Notes: generated by a model from the letters alone, not told the origin. A DNA stretch of 64,000 nt from Chitinophagaceae bacterium (GCA_947455215.1 CANGNA010000014.1:1-64000); one strand, 5' to 3'. Counted from the stretch's first letter, positions 8,495 to 18,045 are shown. A program made the numbers and translations.

Positions 8495-9081
8495 TGCAGA
8501 CCATACAACAGAAGATATACAGAACACTAACCCGGATGCTTATTCCGGGTGTTTTGTTTTGTCTCTTCTCGGCCTGCCGCAACGACCCTAAGGAGATCAG
8601 TATGCTCACAGGGGCCAACAAGAACCATGAGGACAAGGCTACAGACATCACCGGCATTTACAGCAAAGAGGGCAAGGTAAAAGCACGCCTTTTTGCCCAC
8701 GAATACATAAAGAACGAGAGTGCCACCCAGCCTTACACCGATCTGAACACCCGCATACGTGTGGAGTTCTATTCAGACAGCGCTACCCTGAACAATGTAT
8801 TGACGGCCGATTCCTGCCGCATATACGATGCAACAGGCAATGTGCTGATGTGGGGCCATGTGAAGATAGTGACCACCAAGGGCGAGGAACTGACCACCGA
8901 CGAGCTGATATGGAACAGCGGCATAGAGCGGATATTCACAGAAAAGCCGGTGACCATACAAACCAGCGGCGAAGTACTACACGGCAACGGCCTGGAAGCC
9001 AACCAGGACTTTACCTGGTACCGGATCACCAACCCGAGAGGATCGGTATCTGTGCAAAAAGGAGAAATGCCTGCGGACTAA
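8494..9081 (+). CDS. lptC: LPS export protein LptC (lipoprotein)
   Basis: LptC is the inner-membrane-anchored periplasmic link between the LptBFG transporter and the LptA bridge in lipopolysaccharide export. This 195-residue protein has a lipoprotein signal ending in LFSAC with Cys29 or thereabouts as the lipidated residue, then a beta-jellyroll pattern of the OstA/LptC type: RIRVEFYSDSATLNNVLTADSCRIYD, VLMWGHVKIVTTKGEELTTDELIWN, GEVLHGNGLEANQDFTWYRI. It is the last gene of the coaX operon. In Bacteroidota LptC is commonly found in this form. A short heptad-like array follows before ribH. Confidence 0.87.
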   Translation: MQTIQQKIYRTLTRMLIPGVLFCLFSACRNDPKEISMLTGANKNHEDKATDITGIYSKEGKVKARLFAHEYIKNESATQPYTDLNTRIRVEFYSDSATLNNVLTADSCRIYDATGNVLMWGHVKIVTTKGEELTTDELIWNSGIERIFTEKPVTIQTSGEVLHGNGLEANQDFTWYRITNPRGSVSVQKGEMPAD

Positions 9082-9167
9082 CGTCCTTGAGTGTGGGTGC
9101 GGAGAGCGGGAGCGGGGAAGGCTTCGCCAGTGCGGAGAAACAGTGCGGAGAGCGAAAGGTGCGGGGG

Positions 9168-9194
9168 ACTTTTAATTTTTTACTTTTAATTTTT
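9168..9194 (+). repeat. 14-bp (2 x 7) AT-rich tandem duplication
   Basis: ACTTTTAATTTTT(T) occurs twice in direct succession between lptC and the GTG start of ribH. The 14-bp period is twice the 7-bp period of the other arrays. GTGCGGAGA words repeat three times just upstream (about 9098-9150). Confidence 0.75.
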
Positions 9195-9201
9195 CAACAA
9201 C

Positions 9202-9696
9202 GTGTCTCAACATAACGCAGAATTACTGGAAACAAACGGATTGGATGGTCTGGGTACGCCACGGGTAGCTGTTGTCTACACCGAATGGAACGACAAGATC
9301 ATCCGCGAGCTGGTGAATGGCTTTGAAAGCACTTTGCACCGGTTTCATGGCGATGTTGCCGGCAAGGTAGCAGTACCGGGAGCCTTTGAACTGCCCTTTG
9401 CCGTAAAGCAGCTATGGGAGCACTACAGCAAACAAGAGGTAAAGCCCGAGGCCATTGTAGCCTTTGGCGCGGTGATACGCGGTGGCACACCTCACTTTGA
9501 ATATGTATGCCAGGCAGTTACAGACGGCATCCTGCAACTGAACCTCACGCTGCCTGTACCCGTAATTTTCGGTGTACTGACGCTGGACAATGAAGATCAG
9601 GCATGGGAACGTCTTGGTGGTGTTCACGGCCACAAGGGCGAGGAAGCAGCAATTACTGCACTGAAGATGATCAAGATCAATCGCTCAATGGCTTAG
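9202..9696 (+). CDS. ribH: 6,7-dimethyl-8-ribityllumazine synthase
   Basis: This enzyme makes the lumazine precursor of riboflavin from dihydroxybutanone phosphate and the ribitylamino-uracil, as a cytoplasmic icosahedral or pentameric assembly. The 164 residues contain VVYTEWND near the start, VPGAFELPFAVKQL, AIVAFGAVIRGGTPHFEYVC with the catalytic His at about 98, and PVIFGVLTLDNEDQAWERLGG with the conserved HGHKGEEAA. The start is GTG at 9202. The last codons and the TAG stop lie inside a GCTCAATG octamer array, so the C-terminal SMA residues may be array-encoded. No other riboflavin gene is in the window. Confidence 0.95.
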   Translation: MSQHNAELLETNGLDGLGTPRVAVVYTEWNDKIIRELVNGFESTLHRFHGDVAGKVAVPGAFELPFAVKQLWEHYSKQEVKPEAIVAFGAVIRGGTPHFEYVCQAVTDGILQLNLTLPVPVIFGVLTLDNEDQAWERLGGVHGHKGEEAAITALKMIKINRSMA

Positions 9697-9714
9697 TTGC
9701 TCAATGGCTCAATG
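9683..9714 (+). repeat. GCTCAATG octamer array over the ribH stop codon
   Basis: Four consecutive octamers in exact register: GCTCAATG, GCTTAGTT, GCTCAATG, GCTCAATG. The TAG stop of ribH is in the second unit. The same word, in the same orientation relative to the gene, ends dprA and nadE. Confidence 0.9.
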
Positions 9715-9765
9715 CCCTACCCTCACCGATTTATTTTATCTTGCAGCGTTTTTTAAACACAGAAT

Positions 9766-11538
9766 ATGTATCGTACTAGAAACTGCGGCGAATTGCGCAT
9801 GCAGCATACCGGAGAAGAAGTGACCATGGCGGGCTGGGTACAGACCGTGCGTAAGTTTGGCAGCATCACCTTTGTAGATCTGCGCGACCGCTACGGCATC
9901 ACCCAGTTATATTTTAACGAGGCCCTGACCACAGAACTGGATAAGAACCCTGTAGGTCGCGAGTTTGTATTGCAGGCCACCGGCAAGGTAATAGAGCGCA
10001 CCAGCAAAAACGGCAAGATACCTACCGGCGATATAGAGATAGAAATAAGCAATTATAAGATACTGAACGCATCGGACGTACCTCCCTTCACTATTGAAGA
10101 GAATACTGATGGCGGTGACGAGCTGCGCATGAAGTACCGCTACCTGGACCTGCGCCGCCCTACCCTGCGCCGCAACCTGGAGCTGCGTTACAAGGTGAAC
10201 CGCAGTGTGCGCAATTACTTAGACACACTTGGCTTCTGGGATATAGAGACACCATTCCTCATTAAATCGACACCGGAAGGTGCGCGCGACTTTGTGGTGC
10301 CCAGCCGCATGAACCAGGGCGAATTCTATGCCCTGCCACAAAGCCCGCAGACCTTTAAGCAATTGCTGATGGTGAGCGGCTACGATCGCTATTATCAGAT
10401 AGTAAAGTGCTTCCGCGATGAGGACCTGCGTGCCGACCGCCAACCGGAGTTTACCCAGGTAGACTGTGAGATGGCCTTTGTGGATCAGGAGGATATACTG
10501 AATACTTTCGAAGGGCTGTTCAAGCATGTATTCAAAGATGTAAAGGGCGTAGAGATCACCGAAGCTTTTCCGCGCATGACGTTTGATGATGCCATGTGGC
10601 ATTACGGTAACGACAAGCCGGATATCCGCTTCGAGATGAAGATACAGAACCTGAAGGCTGAAGGCAAGGTACATTGCACCACAGTTGATGGTACTGAGTT
10701 CAAGGTATTCAACGATGCGGCTACCATAGTTGCAATAGCTGTGCCGGGTGCCAGTGAATATACCCGCAAGCAGATAGATGAACTGACAGAATGGGTAAAG
10801 CGTCCGCAAATAGGCATGACCGGTGTGATCAACATCAAGTGCAATGCCGACGGCACTTATAAGAGCAGTGTAGACAAGTTCTTTAACGAGGGGCAGCTTA
10901 AAGACATAGCCAGCTTCTGCAGTGCTAATGCCGGCGACCTGATACTGATACTGGCAGGTGCTGAGACCCGCACCCGCAAGGCCATGAGCGAACTGCGCCT
11001 GGAGATGGGCAACCGACTGGGCCTGCGCGATAACAGTGTGTATAAGCCGCTGTGGGTAATAGACTTCCCGCTGCTGGAACTGGACGAGGAGAACAACCGC
11101 TGGGTTGCCCGCCACCACCCGTTCACAGCGCCTAAGCCAGACCATATAGCGCTGATGAACGACCTGAGCAGATACGGAGAGATAAAAGCCAATGCTTACG
11201 ACATAGTGCTGAACGGCACCGAGATAGGCGGCGGTTCTATACGCATCTTCCAGCGCGACCTGCAAGAAAAGATGTTTGCTGCACTGGGCATGAGCAAGGA
11301 AGAAGCCAACGAAAAATTCGGCTTCCTGCTGGGCGCATTTGAATATGGCGCACCACCACACGGCGGTATCGCCTTCGGCTTCGACAGGCTATGTGCCCTG
11401 CTCGGCGGCCAGGAAAGCATCCGCGACTTCATGGCATTCCCTAAAAACAATGCCGGTCGAGACGTGATGTTGGACGCACCATCTGCCATCGACGATACAC
11501 AATTAAACGAGCTGAACTTAACAGTAAGGCCAGCTTAA
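9766..11538 (+). CDS. aspS: Aspartate--tRNA ligase
   Basis: Class II aminoacyl-tRNA synthetase of 590 residues, the bacterial length. The N-terminal OB-fold anticodon-binding domain has [28 protein letters not shown]. Motif 1 and 2 regions are clear: [72 protein letters not shown]. The bacterial GAD insertion follows, and motif 3 is [15 protein letters not shown] near the C-terminus. It is monocistronic with a strong terminator immediately downstream. A long open frame on the opposite strand is only a codon-bias shadow. Confidence 0.97.
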   Translation: MYRTRNCGELRMQHTGEEVTMAGWVQTVRKFGSITFVDLRDRYGITQLYFNEALTTELDKNPVGREFVLQATGKVIERTSKNGKIPTGDIEIEISNYKILNASDVPPFTIEENTDGGDELRMKYRYLDLRRPTLRRNLELRYKVNRSVRNYLDTLGFWDIETPFLIKSTPEGARDFVVPSRMNQGEFYALPQSPQTFKQLLMVSGYDRYYQIVKCFRDEDLRADRQPEFTQVDCEMAFVDQEDILNTFEGLFKHVFKDVKGVEITEAFPRMTFDDAMWHYGNDKPDIRFEMKIQNLKAEGKVHCTTVDGTEFKVFNDAATIVAIAVPGASEYTRKQIDELTEWVKRPQIGMTGVINIKCNADGTYKSSVDKFFNEGQLKDIASFCSANAGDLILILAGAETRTRKAMSELRLEMGNRLGLRDNSVYKPLWVIDFPLLELDEENNRWVARHHPFTAPKPDHIALMNDLSRYGEIKANAYDIVLNGTEIGGGSIRIFQRDLQEKMFAALGMSKEEANEKFGFLLGAFEYGAPPHGGIAFGFDRLCALLGGQESIRDFMAFPKNNAGRDVMLDAPSAIDDTQLNELNLTVRPA

Positions 11539-11560
11539 ACTAGATATGCACACAATTATC

Positions 11561-11592
11561 ACACAAAAGCCTGCAATTGCAGGCTTTTGTGT
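11561..11592 (+). terminator. Strong intrinsic terminator after aspS
   Basis: A perfect 14-bp stem (ACACAAAAGCCTGC with its complement) around an AATT loop. The T-rich right arm is TTTTGTGTTTT, and the A-rich left arm could also serve the other strand. Confidence 0.85.
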
Positions 11593-11625
11593 TTTGCGCC
11601 TTATATTTATGAAAAATTAGTAACC

Positions 11626-12069
11626 ATGGAAATGATCAACGAATCCATATTCCCCGAAAAACAAATTGAATACGCCGGTTTCTGGCAGCGTTTTGGTGCC
11701 GCTTTTCTTGACGGATTGATCCTGGCAATACCCAATCTGGTGATCAGCTATGTGGCCGGAAAAGTATCGGACGACAATCAGATCACCAAATTAATTTACG
11801 GCACTATTGGTCAAACAGTAATAGGATGGCTCTACAGTGCGCTTCAGGAGTCTGGCAATGCACGGGCTACATTAGGGAAAAAAGCGCTCGGCATCAGTGT
11901 TGTATCGGTCAACGGCGAAAAGCTGACCTTTGGACAGGCTTCCGGCCGTTACTTTGGCAAGATCATATCCGCGCTCACACTACTCATCGGTTATTTAATG
12001 ATGTTATGGGATAGCCGCAGCCAGACACTCCACGATAAGATGGCTGGTGCTTTGGTTATCCGCGACTAA
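11626..12069 (+). CDS. RDD family integral membrane protein
   Basis: A 147-residue inner-membrane protein. The N-terminal AGFWQRFGAAFLDGLILAIPN contains the RDD-family pattern (Arg at the first membrane entry and Asp inside the first helix). The middle has the ATLGKKALGISVV motif, and the end has the typical DSRSQTLHDKMAGALVIRD. Three hydrophobic segments are visible. The family's role is uncertain, with transport or ion exchange proposed. The upstream frame is open to 11587 but that part overlaps the aspS terminator, so ATG 11626 (or 11632) is the start. Confidence 0.9.
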   Translation: MEMINESIFPEKQIEYAGFWQRFGAAFLDGLILAIPNLVISYVAGKVSDDNQITKLIYGTIGQTVIGWLYSALQESGNARATLGKKALGISVVSVNGEKLTFGQASGRYFGKIISALTLLIGYLMMLWDSRSQTLHDKMAGALVIRD

Positions 12070-12092
12070 CTATACTGAACATAAATCTTGCA

Positions 12093-12127
12093 ACAGCGGT
12101 ATGCCGATTTATCCGGCATACCGCTGT
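12093..12127 (+). terminator. Intrinsic terminator between convergent RDD and DUF5686 genes
   Basis: A 14-bp perfect stem ACAGCGGTATGCCG / CGGCATACCGCTGT with a 7-nt loop and an eight-T tail, ending 3 bp before the stop of the convergent gene. Confidence 0.88.
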
Positions 12128-12136
12128 TTTTTTTAC

Positions 12137-14581
12137 CTACAATTCCACATTCACCCCGAACACTATCTTACCATTTGTCTTAGCAGTACCCTGGTCGGCT
12201 ATATGGTAAAAGTAACCTGCATTCAGGGTAAAATAGTAGAGATTCAGGTAGCGGTGCATCAGTATACTGTTCACTAAAATACCTGCTTCGTGGTAGGCAT
12301 TATCGGGCACGGCGAAGTCCACCAACTGCTGTGCCTCGCGGTGTTGCAGCGTGCCATACAGCATATTGTATTGCAAGCCTATAAATGGAGACGAACTGAG
12401 TGTTGTACCCGGTATATCTGCCTTGTACAGGCGGCGGTCGAAGTCGTGGCGCAGCAGCACACTCAAATATTGATCTGTATAGTAGCCATAGGGGTACATG
12501 GTCATGAATCCACCAAATGAATACAACGATAATCCCGTACCATCTTTAGGGTCGTAGCGGTAGCCACTACCGGCAAACAGCTTGCTCAGCGGCAGCGGAT
12601 CGTCGCTCCATATCTTACCTGCCGACACCATCAACCGCTCATTACCTATCCGGTTGATGTGCTTTTGCCACGATACTGCAGTAAGCGCCTGCACATAAGG
12701 CAGCTGTTGGGTACCGGCAGCTAAGTTGCCTGCGGTAACCCGTCCGTACCATACCGGGTACTTACTGCCCATGGAATAATAACTGCTAAAGAACGGCGCG
12801 GTACGCTCTGCAAATGCATATCTAAAGCCTAGCGACACCTCCTGCGCTTCAAAATACTTGTAGCTCTCCCCTTTATAGGCGAACGCATAATCATATAACG
12901 GTGTTATCTGCTGACGGCGACCGGATAACTCCATGCCCCAGTAACCAAATTTCTTCTTTACACTAAGGCTGCTGGTCACTAACCTATCCACGCGATAAAG
13001 CAGATACGCATTCAGGTAGTTCTTATCCAGGTCACTGTGCAGGTGCACACGGCCGGGGTCGTTGATATCATCGGTGTACGATGCCCGGATGGTAAACTCA
13101 CGCGTCTTATCGGCAAATACCTCTGCAAAGGCCCCATACTTCCAATGCACATCAGTGAATCCATAGCCTGCGTACCCTCCTACCGACAGCCATTTGATCA
13201 AACGCTCATTGGTTTGCAGGCCCAGGCCCACCCTTGTGCCCTCGTACTTATTGCTCCGGAAGAGTTTGGTAACATCCAGATCCAGCTTGCCCAGGCTTAT
13301 CCGTCCCTCAGGTAAGTGGGCCATAGCCCCCATAAGCCGATCGAAATGTTTGGCAGCACCAAAGCTATCTATCACCCGGTAGGTTTGTGCTTCCCTGCTG
13401 TTCAGTGTATCGGGGCGTAACAGCTTCCAGCTGGTATCGGGCAGCTCGTCGGCACCTTGCTGCAGCAATACTGTATGTGCTTTATCGAACCTGAACGACT
13501 TATCTTCTCTAAACGAAACAGAGTCGATACGCGATGTGCCCTTCAGGTACCAATTGTAAGTTGTCGACTTACTCTTCTGCTGCCAGTCTATAATATAGTT
13601 CAGGTGAACGGGAAACCAGCGTCGCTGCCCATCCGCTTCTACCAACTTATACTCTTGTTCTATCCGTACATCGCGCTTTAAAGAAGTGTCTACTGCTGTG
13701 CCTATAAAGTTGGCCACGGCAAAACCCCGACTATTGATGAATACCCGTCCTCTTAGGTGGTTGGCATTATTACCGTGCGGCTTGTAGCCTAATACCCATA
13801 TGGTATCAGCACCCTGTAGTAATTCATCTACCAGGTCGAACTTATAATACTGCTCATATCCCTTGCTTATGGGATTGTGATAGTCTTTACCATTCAGTGT
13901 TATGTAGTCGGAGTAGGCATGAAACGGCAATACGTCGGTCACCAAACCAGTGAATAAGGATCTTTTCAACCCGGAGAACCTGGAACCGGTAACCTGCTCC
14001 TGTAATTGCTCGGGCTGCTTCCAGGTGCGGATGCTGTAGGTCTCAGACATCAGCAGGTGTTGTGTTTGCATAAATGCCCTGAATTCGCGCCCCTCGGCCG
14101 AAGTGTCTTTCTTTAATATAGAGTCGGGCTGTTGTATATCGGCCGTCATCTTGTAATATACCTTGCAGCGATACCAATCGTACTTGTCGGGGTTGTTATT
14201 GTTCTTATTCGCGATAGTTGTGTTCAGTATCCGCCTTATCTTATCATATGGTGGCTTGATCACTACTTCGGTAAGGCTGTTAGATGCCCGGCCCAGCAGT
14301 AAGCGCGCGCTTACCAGTGGCAAGGCTACACGGCGCGTGGTGTAACCCGTGCTGGATATCTCCAACCATTTAACGGTAGCGGGTAATGCATTGATCGTAT
14401 TGAATTTCCCATCCAGGTCGGCAATGGTACCGGAGCCTGAAGTACCATAACGTACCGTTGCGAAAGGCACCGGCTTACCCGACAGAGAGTCGACAACTTC
14501 TGCTACAATACCTTGAGCTGCAACACCCAGGCAGGATGCTAAGCCAACCAATAAACAAAAGAGATAGCGTGACATGCCCAT
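12137..14581 (-). CDS. DUF5686 family outer-membrane protein with carboxypeptidase-like regulatory domain
   Basis: An 814-residue exported protein. A signal peptide (CLLVGLASCLGVAAQ) is followed by a CarboxypepD_reg-like beta-sandwich at about residues 24-100 (VVDSLSGKPVPFATVRYGTSGSGTIADLDGKF), the N-terminal extension common on Bacteroidota outer-membrane receptors. The rest matches DUF5686: ILNTTIANKNNNNPDKYDWYRCKVYYKM, then a long C-terminal region of amphipathic strands ending in a typical barrel-terminal strand. No TonB-dependent plug domain is visible. Function is not established. Two start codons six bases apart are possible (14581 and 14575). Confidence 0.85.
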   Translation of the reverse strand: MGMSRYLFCLLVGLASCLGVAAQGIVAEVVDSLSGKPVPFATVRYGTSGSGTIADLDGKFNTINALPATVKWLEISSTGYTTRRVALPLVSARLLLGRASNSLTEVVIKPPYDKIRRILNTTIANKNNNNPDKYDWYRCKVYYKMTADIQQPDSILKKDTSAEGREFRAFMQTQHLLMSETYSIRTWKQPEQLQEQVTGSRFSGLKRSLFTGLVTDVLPFHAYSDYITLNGKDYHNPISKGYEQYYKFDLVDELLQGADTIWVLGYKPHGNNANHLRGRVFINSRGFAVANFIGTAVDTSLKRDVRIEQEYKLVEADGQRRWFPVHLNYIIDWQQKSKSTTYNWYLKGTSRIDSVSFREDKSFRFDKAHTVLLQQGADELPDTSWKLLRPDTLNSREAQTYRVIDSFGAAKHFDRLMGAMAHLPEGRISLGKLDLDVTKLFRSNKYEGTRVGLGLQTNERLIKWLSVGGYAGYGFTDVHWKYGAFAEVFADKTREFTIRASYTDDINDPGRVHLHSDLDKNYLNAYLLYRVDRLVTSSLSVKKKFGYWGMELSGRRQQITPLYDYAFAYKGESYKYFEAQEVSLGFRYAFAERTAPFFSSYYSMGSKYPVWYGRVTAGNLAAGTQQLPYVQALTAVSWQKHINRIGNERLMVSAGKIWSDDPLPLSKLFAGSGYRYDPKDGTGLSLYSFGGFMTMYPYGYYTDQYLSVLLRHDFDRRLYKADIPGTTLSSSPFIGLQYNMLYGTLQHREAQQLVDFAVPDNAYHEAGILVNSILMHRYLNLYYFTLNAGYFYHIADQGTAKTNGKIVFGVNVEL

Positions 14582-15178
14582 GCGTATAGCAAACCTTGTT
14601 CCGAAAATGAGCTTTCAGGGAAGAAAGGTAAAATATTTTCGGGTGAAATAGAGAGAGGCTCGTTACCGTGTCGCACTTCGGCAAGCTCAGTGTGACACTC
14701 CATAACAACATACCGCTCGTAAACAGCCAATCATGGCACGGTTTTTACTCCTACCTGATCTCTCAATACAATCCGGTGATGGAAAAGATAGCAACACGTG
14801 CAGCAGCCAACAATATAAAATATCAGAAGTCTAACGCACAATACATTGGTTTTCAACGCACAACAAAACATAACCAGACGGTAGCCACCGACGAAAAAAA
14901 TACAGTACTAATACACCAGAGCATTGCCCATTTTCGCGTTCCATTACCCCGTTTGTACTAAGCGTTCCACATTACATACAACTCGCCGCGCCAACCCCAT
15001 AATTTACCCCAATCTTTTGATGCACTTTGTGCGTAAGGATACTTTTTTATCATTACCGCAAGTAAACAATAGTTTTAGCATAAAGAGTTTTCATGGTGAT
15101 AGGGTTATAGGGGCTGGTCTGTTCTCAGAACGGCTTTTTTATTGCGGCAACACCAATCGTCTGGGAGCAACCAAACGA
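14582..15178. other. Intergenic region without a supported gene
   Basis: Nearly 600 bases between DUF5686 (start) and OsmC (stop), both on the minus strand. Open frames here have poor codon use and no recognisable content. The only structured element seen is the hairpin repeat at 14668-14698. The segment 14740-15170 is AT-richer than its surroundings. Confidence 0.5.
14668..14698 (+). repeat. Hairpin repeat with CTTCGGCAAGCTCAGTG core
   Basis: GTGTCGCAC and GTGTGACAC pair (one G-T wobble) around a 13-nt loop. The sequence closely resembles the common CACTGAGC-TTGTCGAAGTG type intergenic repeat known from many bacterial genomes, which is why I call it a dispersed element although only one copy is in the window. 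Confidence 0.6.
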
Positions 15179-15667
15179 CTAAATATCCTCATTGCCTGCC
15201 TTGCAAACCGGCACACAACGCACTTCGAAGTTTACAGAGTTAGCAATATAACACAGCTCGTGAGCGTGGTGATGTAATGCAATTGCCTTATCGATCATAC
15301 TGCTATCCAGCACCGTTACTGTGGGTTGCAGGATAACCAGCTTAAAACGGCCGACGCCATTAATATTTTCTTCCATTATACTGGTAGCCTGATCAACATA
15401 TCCAGTTACGACAATCCCTTCCAGAGCACATATATAGAGGTGCGACATTAAATGACAGAAAGACAATTCAGTGACCAGCAGATCTTCAGGCTTCAGTTTC
15501 GATGGGTCTCCTACAGCCTTATTATTATCGGTGGTAAGGTGTTGCTCGGGCTTACCTTTGATAGACACGGTATGTGACCGTTCATAACCACGGACCAATG
15601 CTGTACCGTTGCCGGTATTGCCTGTCCACACGTTAGTAAGTGCATAATTGTGCTGCTGTGTTTTCAT
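15179..15667 (-). CDS. OsmC family peroxiredoxin-like protein
   Basis: A 162-residue cytoplasmic protein of the OsmC/Ohr group, thiol peroxidases acting on organic hydroperoxides. The first redox Cys is in ELSFCHLMSHLYICALEGIVV and the second in AHELCYIANSVNFEV, both at the expected places. KLKPEDLLVTE is the usual helix lead-in. It lies just downstream of a GNAT gene on the same strand (26 bp gap), so co-transcription is possible. The sub-family (OsmC rather than Ohr) is inferred from the IANSVNF motif and is less sure than the family. Confidence 0.88.
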   Translation of the reverse strand: MKTQQHNYALTNVWTGNTGNGTALVRGYERSHTVSIKGKPEQHLTTDNNKAVGDPSKLKPEDLLVTELSFCHLMSHLYICALEGIVVTGYVDQATSIMEENINGVGRFKLVILQPTVTVLDSSMIDKAIALHHHAHELCYIANSVNFEVRCVPVCKAGNEDI

Positions 15668-15693
15668 ACTATAGCTAATATTATAAACAGCAG

Positions 15694-16173
15694 TTAATCC
15701 ATCGGCGGCACGTATTCGAAATGAGATCCGACGCTTTTCCTTAAAAGATATTCATCGTAGCCATTAACCAGATGATCCTTAAACTCGCCCACCTTTACAA
15801 AACCCATGCGAGCATAGAGCTTTTGCGCGCCGTGATTAAATGAAGAAACACACATAAATACATGCGGCGACATTTTGATGACACGACCTATCGAAAATTC
15901 CAGCAGTGCGGTGCCTATGCCTTTGCCTCTGAGACCATGAACTACACATATTGTTTGTATATAGCCTCTTAGCACACCTGCCAGTTGCAATACCACAAAC
16001 CCTGCGAACTCACCGTCATAATAAGCCAGGTATATTTCTTTATTATCACCTTTCATTGCGGCCAAACAACGTTCGTATGTAAAGCCAAGAGTTATAAACG
16101 GCTCGCTGCTGTTCATCAGTTGAGCGCAATGCGCCATATCACCTCCATCAGTGGTCAATTTAATTTCAATCAT
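15694..16173 (-). CDS. GNAT family N-acetyltransferase
   Basis: A 159-residue acetyltransferase, with acetyl-CoA binding motif A CVVHGLRGKGIGTALLEFSI (R/Q-x-x-G-x-G/A) and motif B FNHGAQKLYARMGFVKVGEFKDHLVNGYDEYLLRK. The frame is open upstream to 16296, but the ATG at 16173 gives the standard GNAT start (MIEIKLTTDGGDMAHC) and overlaps the stop of the upstream tandem-GNAT gene by 8 bp, indicating coupling. Substrate unknown. Confidence 0.87.
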   Translation of the reverse strand: MIEIKLTTDGGDMAHCAQLMNSSEPFITLGFTYERCLAAMKGDNKEIYLAYYDGEFAGFVVLQLAGVLRGYIQTICVVHGLRGKGIGTALLEFSIGRVIKMSPHVFMCVSSFNHGAQKLYARMGFVKVGEFKDHLVNGYDEYLLRKSVGSHFEYVPPMD

Positions 16174-17158
16174 TACGTTGAGAAATTTCCAAGCGAAAAA
16201 ATAATGTATCCACAGGATTTGCTTGAAATGTATCCAGTAGTTGGTCGACAGATATCTTTTCAAATCCAGCACGAATGTAAAACTTCTGAGCAGCAATAAA
16301 CTGGTACATGGTGCCCAAATACAATGTATCTACACCTACGTCATGGCATCTATTCAAAGCAGTATCAAGCAATTGCTGCGCAATTAGCTTCTCTTTTCCG
16401 CGGTAGTCTTTGTGCACAAACATGCGCTTCAATACACCAAAACCATTTTCAACATTCAAAGCTACCGAGCCTACAACTACATCGCCATCCAAAGCCACCC
16501 AGTAATGATCCGGATGCCGTGGAGTATAGCCAGGGTAAGCGAGCGGCATACCAAATTCACTGTTTACAGTATCCATTAATAGCTGGACAGAACGCTGATG
16601 TTCATTACTGTAATCGACAATAACTACCGGCACTGATCGAGCCCTGTTTTCGCCTTGCAATTCTAACGTATACACCCAATAGCGCATACCCAGGCGTGGC
16701 TCTATCTCTTTCAATATAGTGAACCCCATCGCCTCATAAATATGCCTGGCTGCATGCATCCTTTCCGATGTATGTAGCGCCACTACTGTTTCATTGAGCT
16801 CCCGGGCGCGTGCCACACATTGTTTCATCAGGATCTTTGCAATGCCCTGCCCCTTATAATCCGGGTCTACACCCACCATCCTGATGTACGCCCATTCAGC
16901 AGGGAATATATCCCACGGATTGCCCGATGGCACCAGAAATGCCATACCTACAATTTTATCATTGTGCAGGCAAACAAAACTGTGGGCTTTGGCCAGCAGC
17001 CCCTTCCAGGTCTCCTCGTTACCGATGTTGCTCTTCATCTTAGCAAAACTTTCAGCAGGCATGAACGGTGCATACGCGCTGTACGCAACAATACCCAACT
17101 CTATCAGCCGGGGTATATCTCCGCTGTTTGCTGCTCTCCATGTAAATGCTTCCTGCAT
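16166..17158 (-). CDS. Tandem GNAT acetyltransferase (two domains)
   Basis: About 330 residues with two complete GNAT domains. The first (about 1-165) has MVGVDPDYKGQGIAKILMKQCV as motif A and AARHIYEAMGFTILKEIEPRLGMRYWVYTLE as motif B. The second (about 175-330) has MFVHKDYRGKEKLIAQQLLD, where the G-x-G of motif A is altered to GKEKL, and AAQKFYIRAGFEKI. The second domain may therefore bind acetyl-CoA poorly. GTG at 17176 is an alternative start; ATG at 17158 is preferred. It heads a three-gene minus-strand cluster with a single-domain GNAT and OsmC. Confidence 0.85.
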   Translation of the reverse strand: MQEAFTWRAANSGDIPRLIELGIVAYSAYAPFMPAESFAKMKSNIGNEETWKGLLAKAHSFVCLHNDKIVGMAFLVPSGNPWDIFPAEWAYIRMVGVDPDYKGQGIAKILMKQCVARARELNETVVALHTSERMHAARHIYEAMGFTILKEIEPRLGMRYWVYTLELQGENRARSVPVVIVDYSNEHQRSVQLLMDTVNSEFGMPLAYPGYTPRHPDHYWVALDGDVVVGSVALNVENGFGVLKRMFVHKDYRGKEKLIAQQLLDTALNRCHDVGVDTLYLGTMYQFIAAQKFYIRAGFEKISVDQLLDTFQANPVDTLFFRLEISQRND

Positions 17159-17276
17159 GGCATTTGGTTGTATCACTGTCCAAATTTCTATTAAACAACC
17201 ATAGAAAACACCTTACACTTTGCCTTTCTTAAACCATAACAGTTATAACGTTCAGTTACGTATTACCCAAAACAAA

Positions 17277-17306
17277 AAAGCCCGGAACTGTTACGTTCCG
17301 GGCTTT
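17277..17306 (-). terminator. Intrinsic terminator of the YceI gene
   Basis: Read on the minus strand, AAAGCCCGGAAC pairs with GTTCCGGGCTTT around a 6-nt loop and is followed by a T run (A run at 17274-17279 on the plus strand). Confidence 0.85.
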
Positions 17307-17324
17307 GCTATGCATATTGGGTAA

Positions 17325-17855
17325 TTACCCTTTGATAAACTCTACGTTGGCGTGGATCTTCACGTCGTCGCCTACTACCAGACCGCCGGTCTCGGTCATG
17401 GCACTCCATGCAAGGCCAAATTCTTTACGGTTGATCTTACCTTCTACAGTAAAACCCGCGCGGATGTTACCCCATGGATCTTTAATAGTACCACCATACT
17501 CCACATCCAATACTACCGGCTTAGTAACGCCGCGCATAGTAAGATTGCCGTGCAGTTTGTAGTTCTCACCGCCTTCGTTCCTGAACTCGGTGCTCTCGAA
17601 CTTGATAGCCGGATGACTTGCCGCATCAAAGAAATCAGGAGATTTCAGGTGGCCGTCGCGCTGCTCGTTGTTAGTAGATATTGAATCTGCGTCAACATTA
17701 AAGTTGATCTTAGCTGTAGAGATGTCATCGCCATCTGTTTCTACGGCACCATCGAACTTACCGAAACTACCGGTAACGTTAGAGATCATCATGTGCCTTA
17801 CCTTGAATTGAATCTCTGAATGTGAGGGCTCCAGTACCCACTGTGTTGCTGCCAT
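17325..17855 (-). CDS. YceI family lipid-binding protein
   Basis: A 176-residue YceI-fold protein: opening WVLEPSHSEIQFKVRHMMISNVTGSFGKFDG, then ISTNNEQRDGHLKSPDFFDAASHPAIKFESTEF, LTMRGVTKPVVLDVEYGG and NRKEFGLAWSAMTETGGLVVGDDVKIHANVEF. These are the strands of the extended lipocalin-like barrel that holds an isoprenoid or other amphiphile. Unlike many YceI proteins it has no signal peptide, so it should be cytoplasmic. It is monocistronic with its own promoter box and terminator. Confidence 0.93.
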   Translation of the reverse strand: MAATQWVLEPSHSEIQFKVRHMMISNVTGSFGKFDGAVETDGDDISTAKINFNVDADSISTNNEQRDGHLKSPDFFDAASHPAIKFESTEFRNEGGENYKLHGNLTMRGVTKPVVLDVEYGGTIKDPWGNIRAGFTVEGKINRKEFGLAWSAMTETGGLVVGDDVKIHANVEFIKG

Positions 17856-17902
17856 TTTGTTTGTTTTATTTTGTTTGTTTTGAAATTACATGTATGTACA
17901 CG

Positions 17903-17910
17903 CAAATATA
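17903..17910 (-). promoter_or_regulatory. -7 box TATATTTG for the YceI gene
   Basis: Minus-strand TAnnTTTG match 47 bp before the YceI ATG; predicts a leader of about 40 nt containing AAACAAACAAA-type repeats. Confidence 0.5.
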
Positions 17911-18045
17911 AGATAATATTTATGTCGCGAACATTAGTACTCATAAATTGTATACCTCAGCCACTGTAAAAAAACTTATAACTGCATTGTCCGAAAAGAC
18001 TTACATTTAACGTAATGCAACTTCTTATACACAATTTATAGCCAA

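Noticed and set aside
10219-11361. 380-aa open frame opposite aspS
   Set aside because: It lies fully inside aspS on the other strand, its translation has no recognisable domain, and the long frame follows from the codon bias of aspS.
14668-15277. Two plus-strand frames (97 and 117 aa) between DUF5686 and OsmC
   Set aside because: Poor codon use, no signal or domain, and one overlaps the OsmC coding region.
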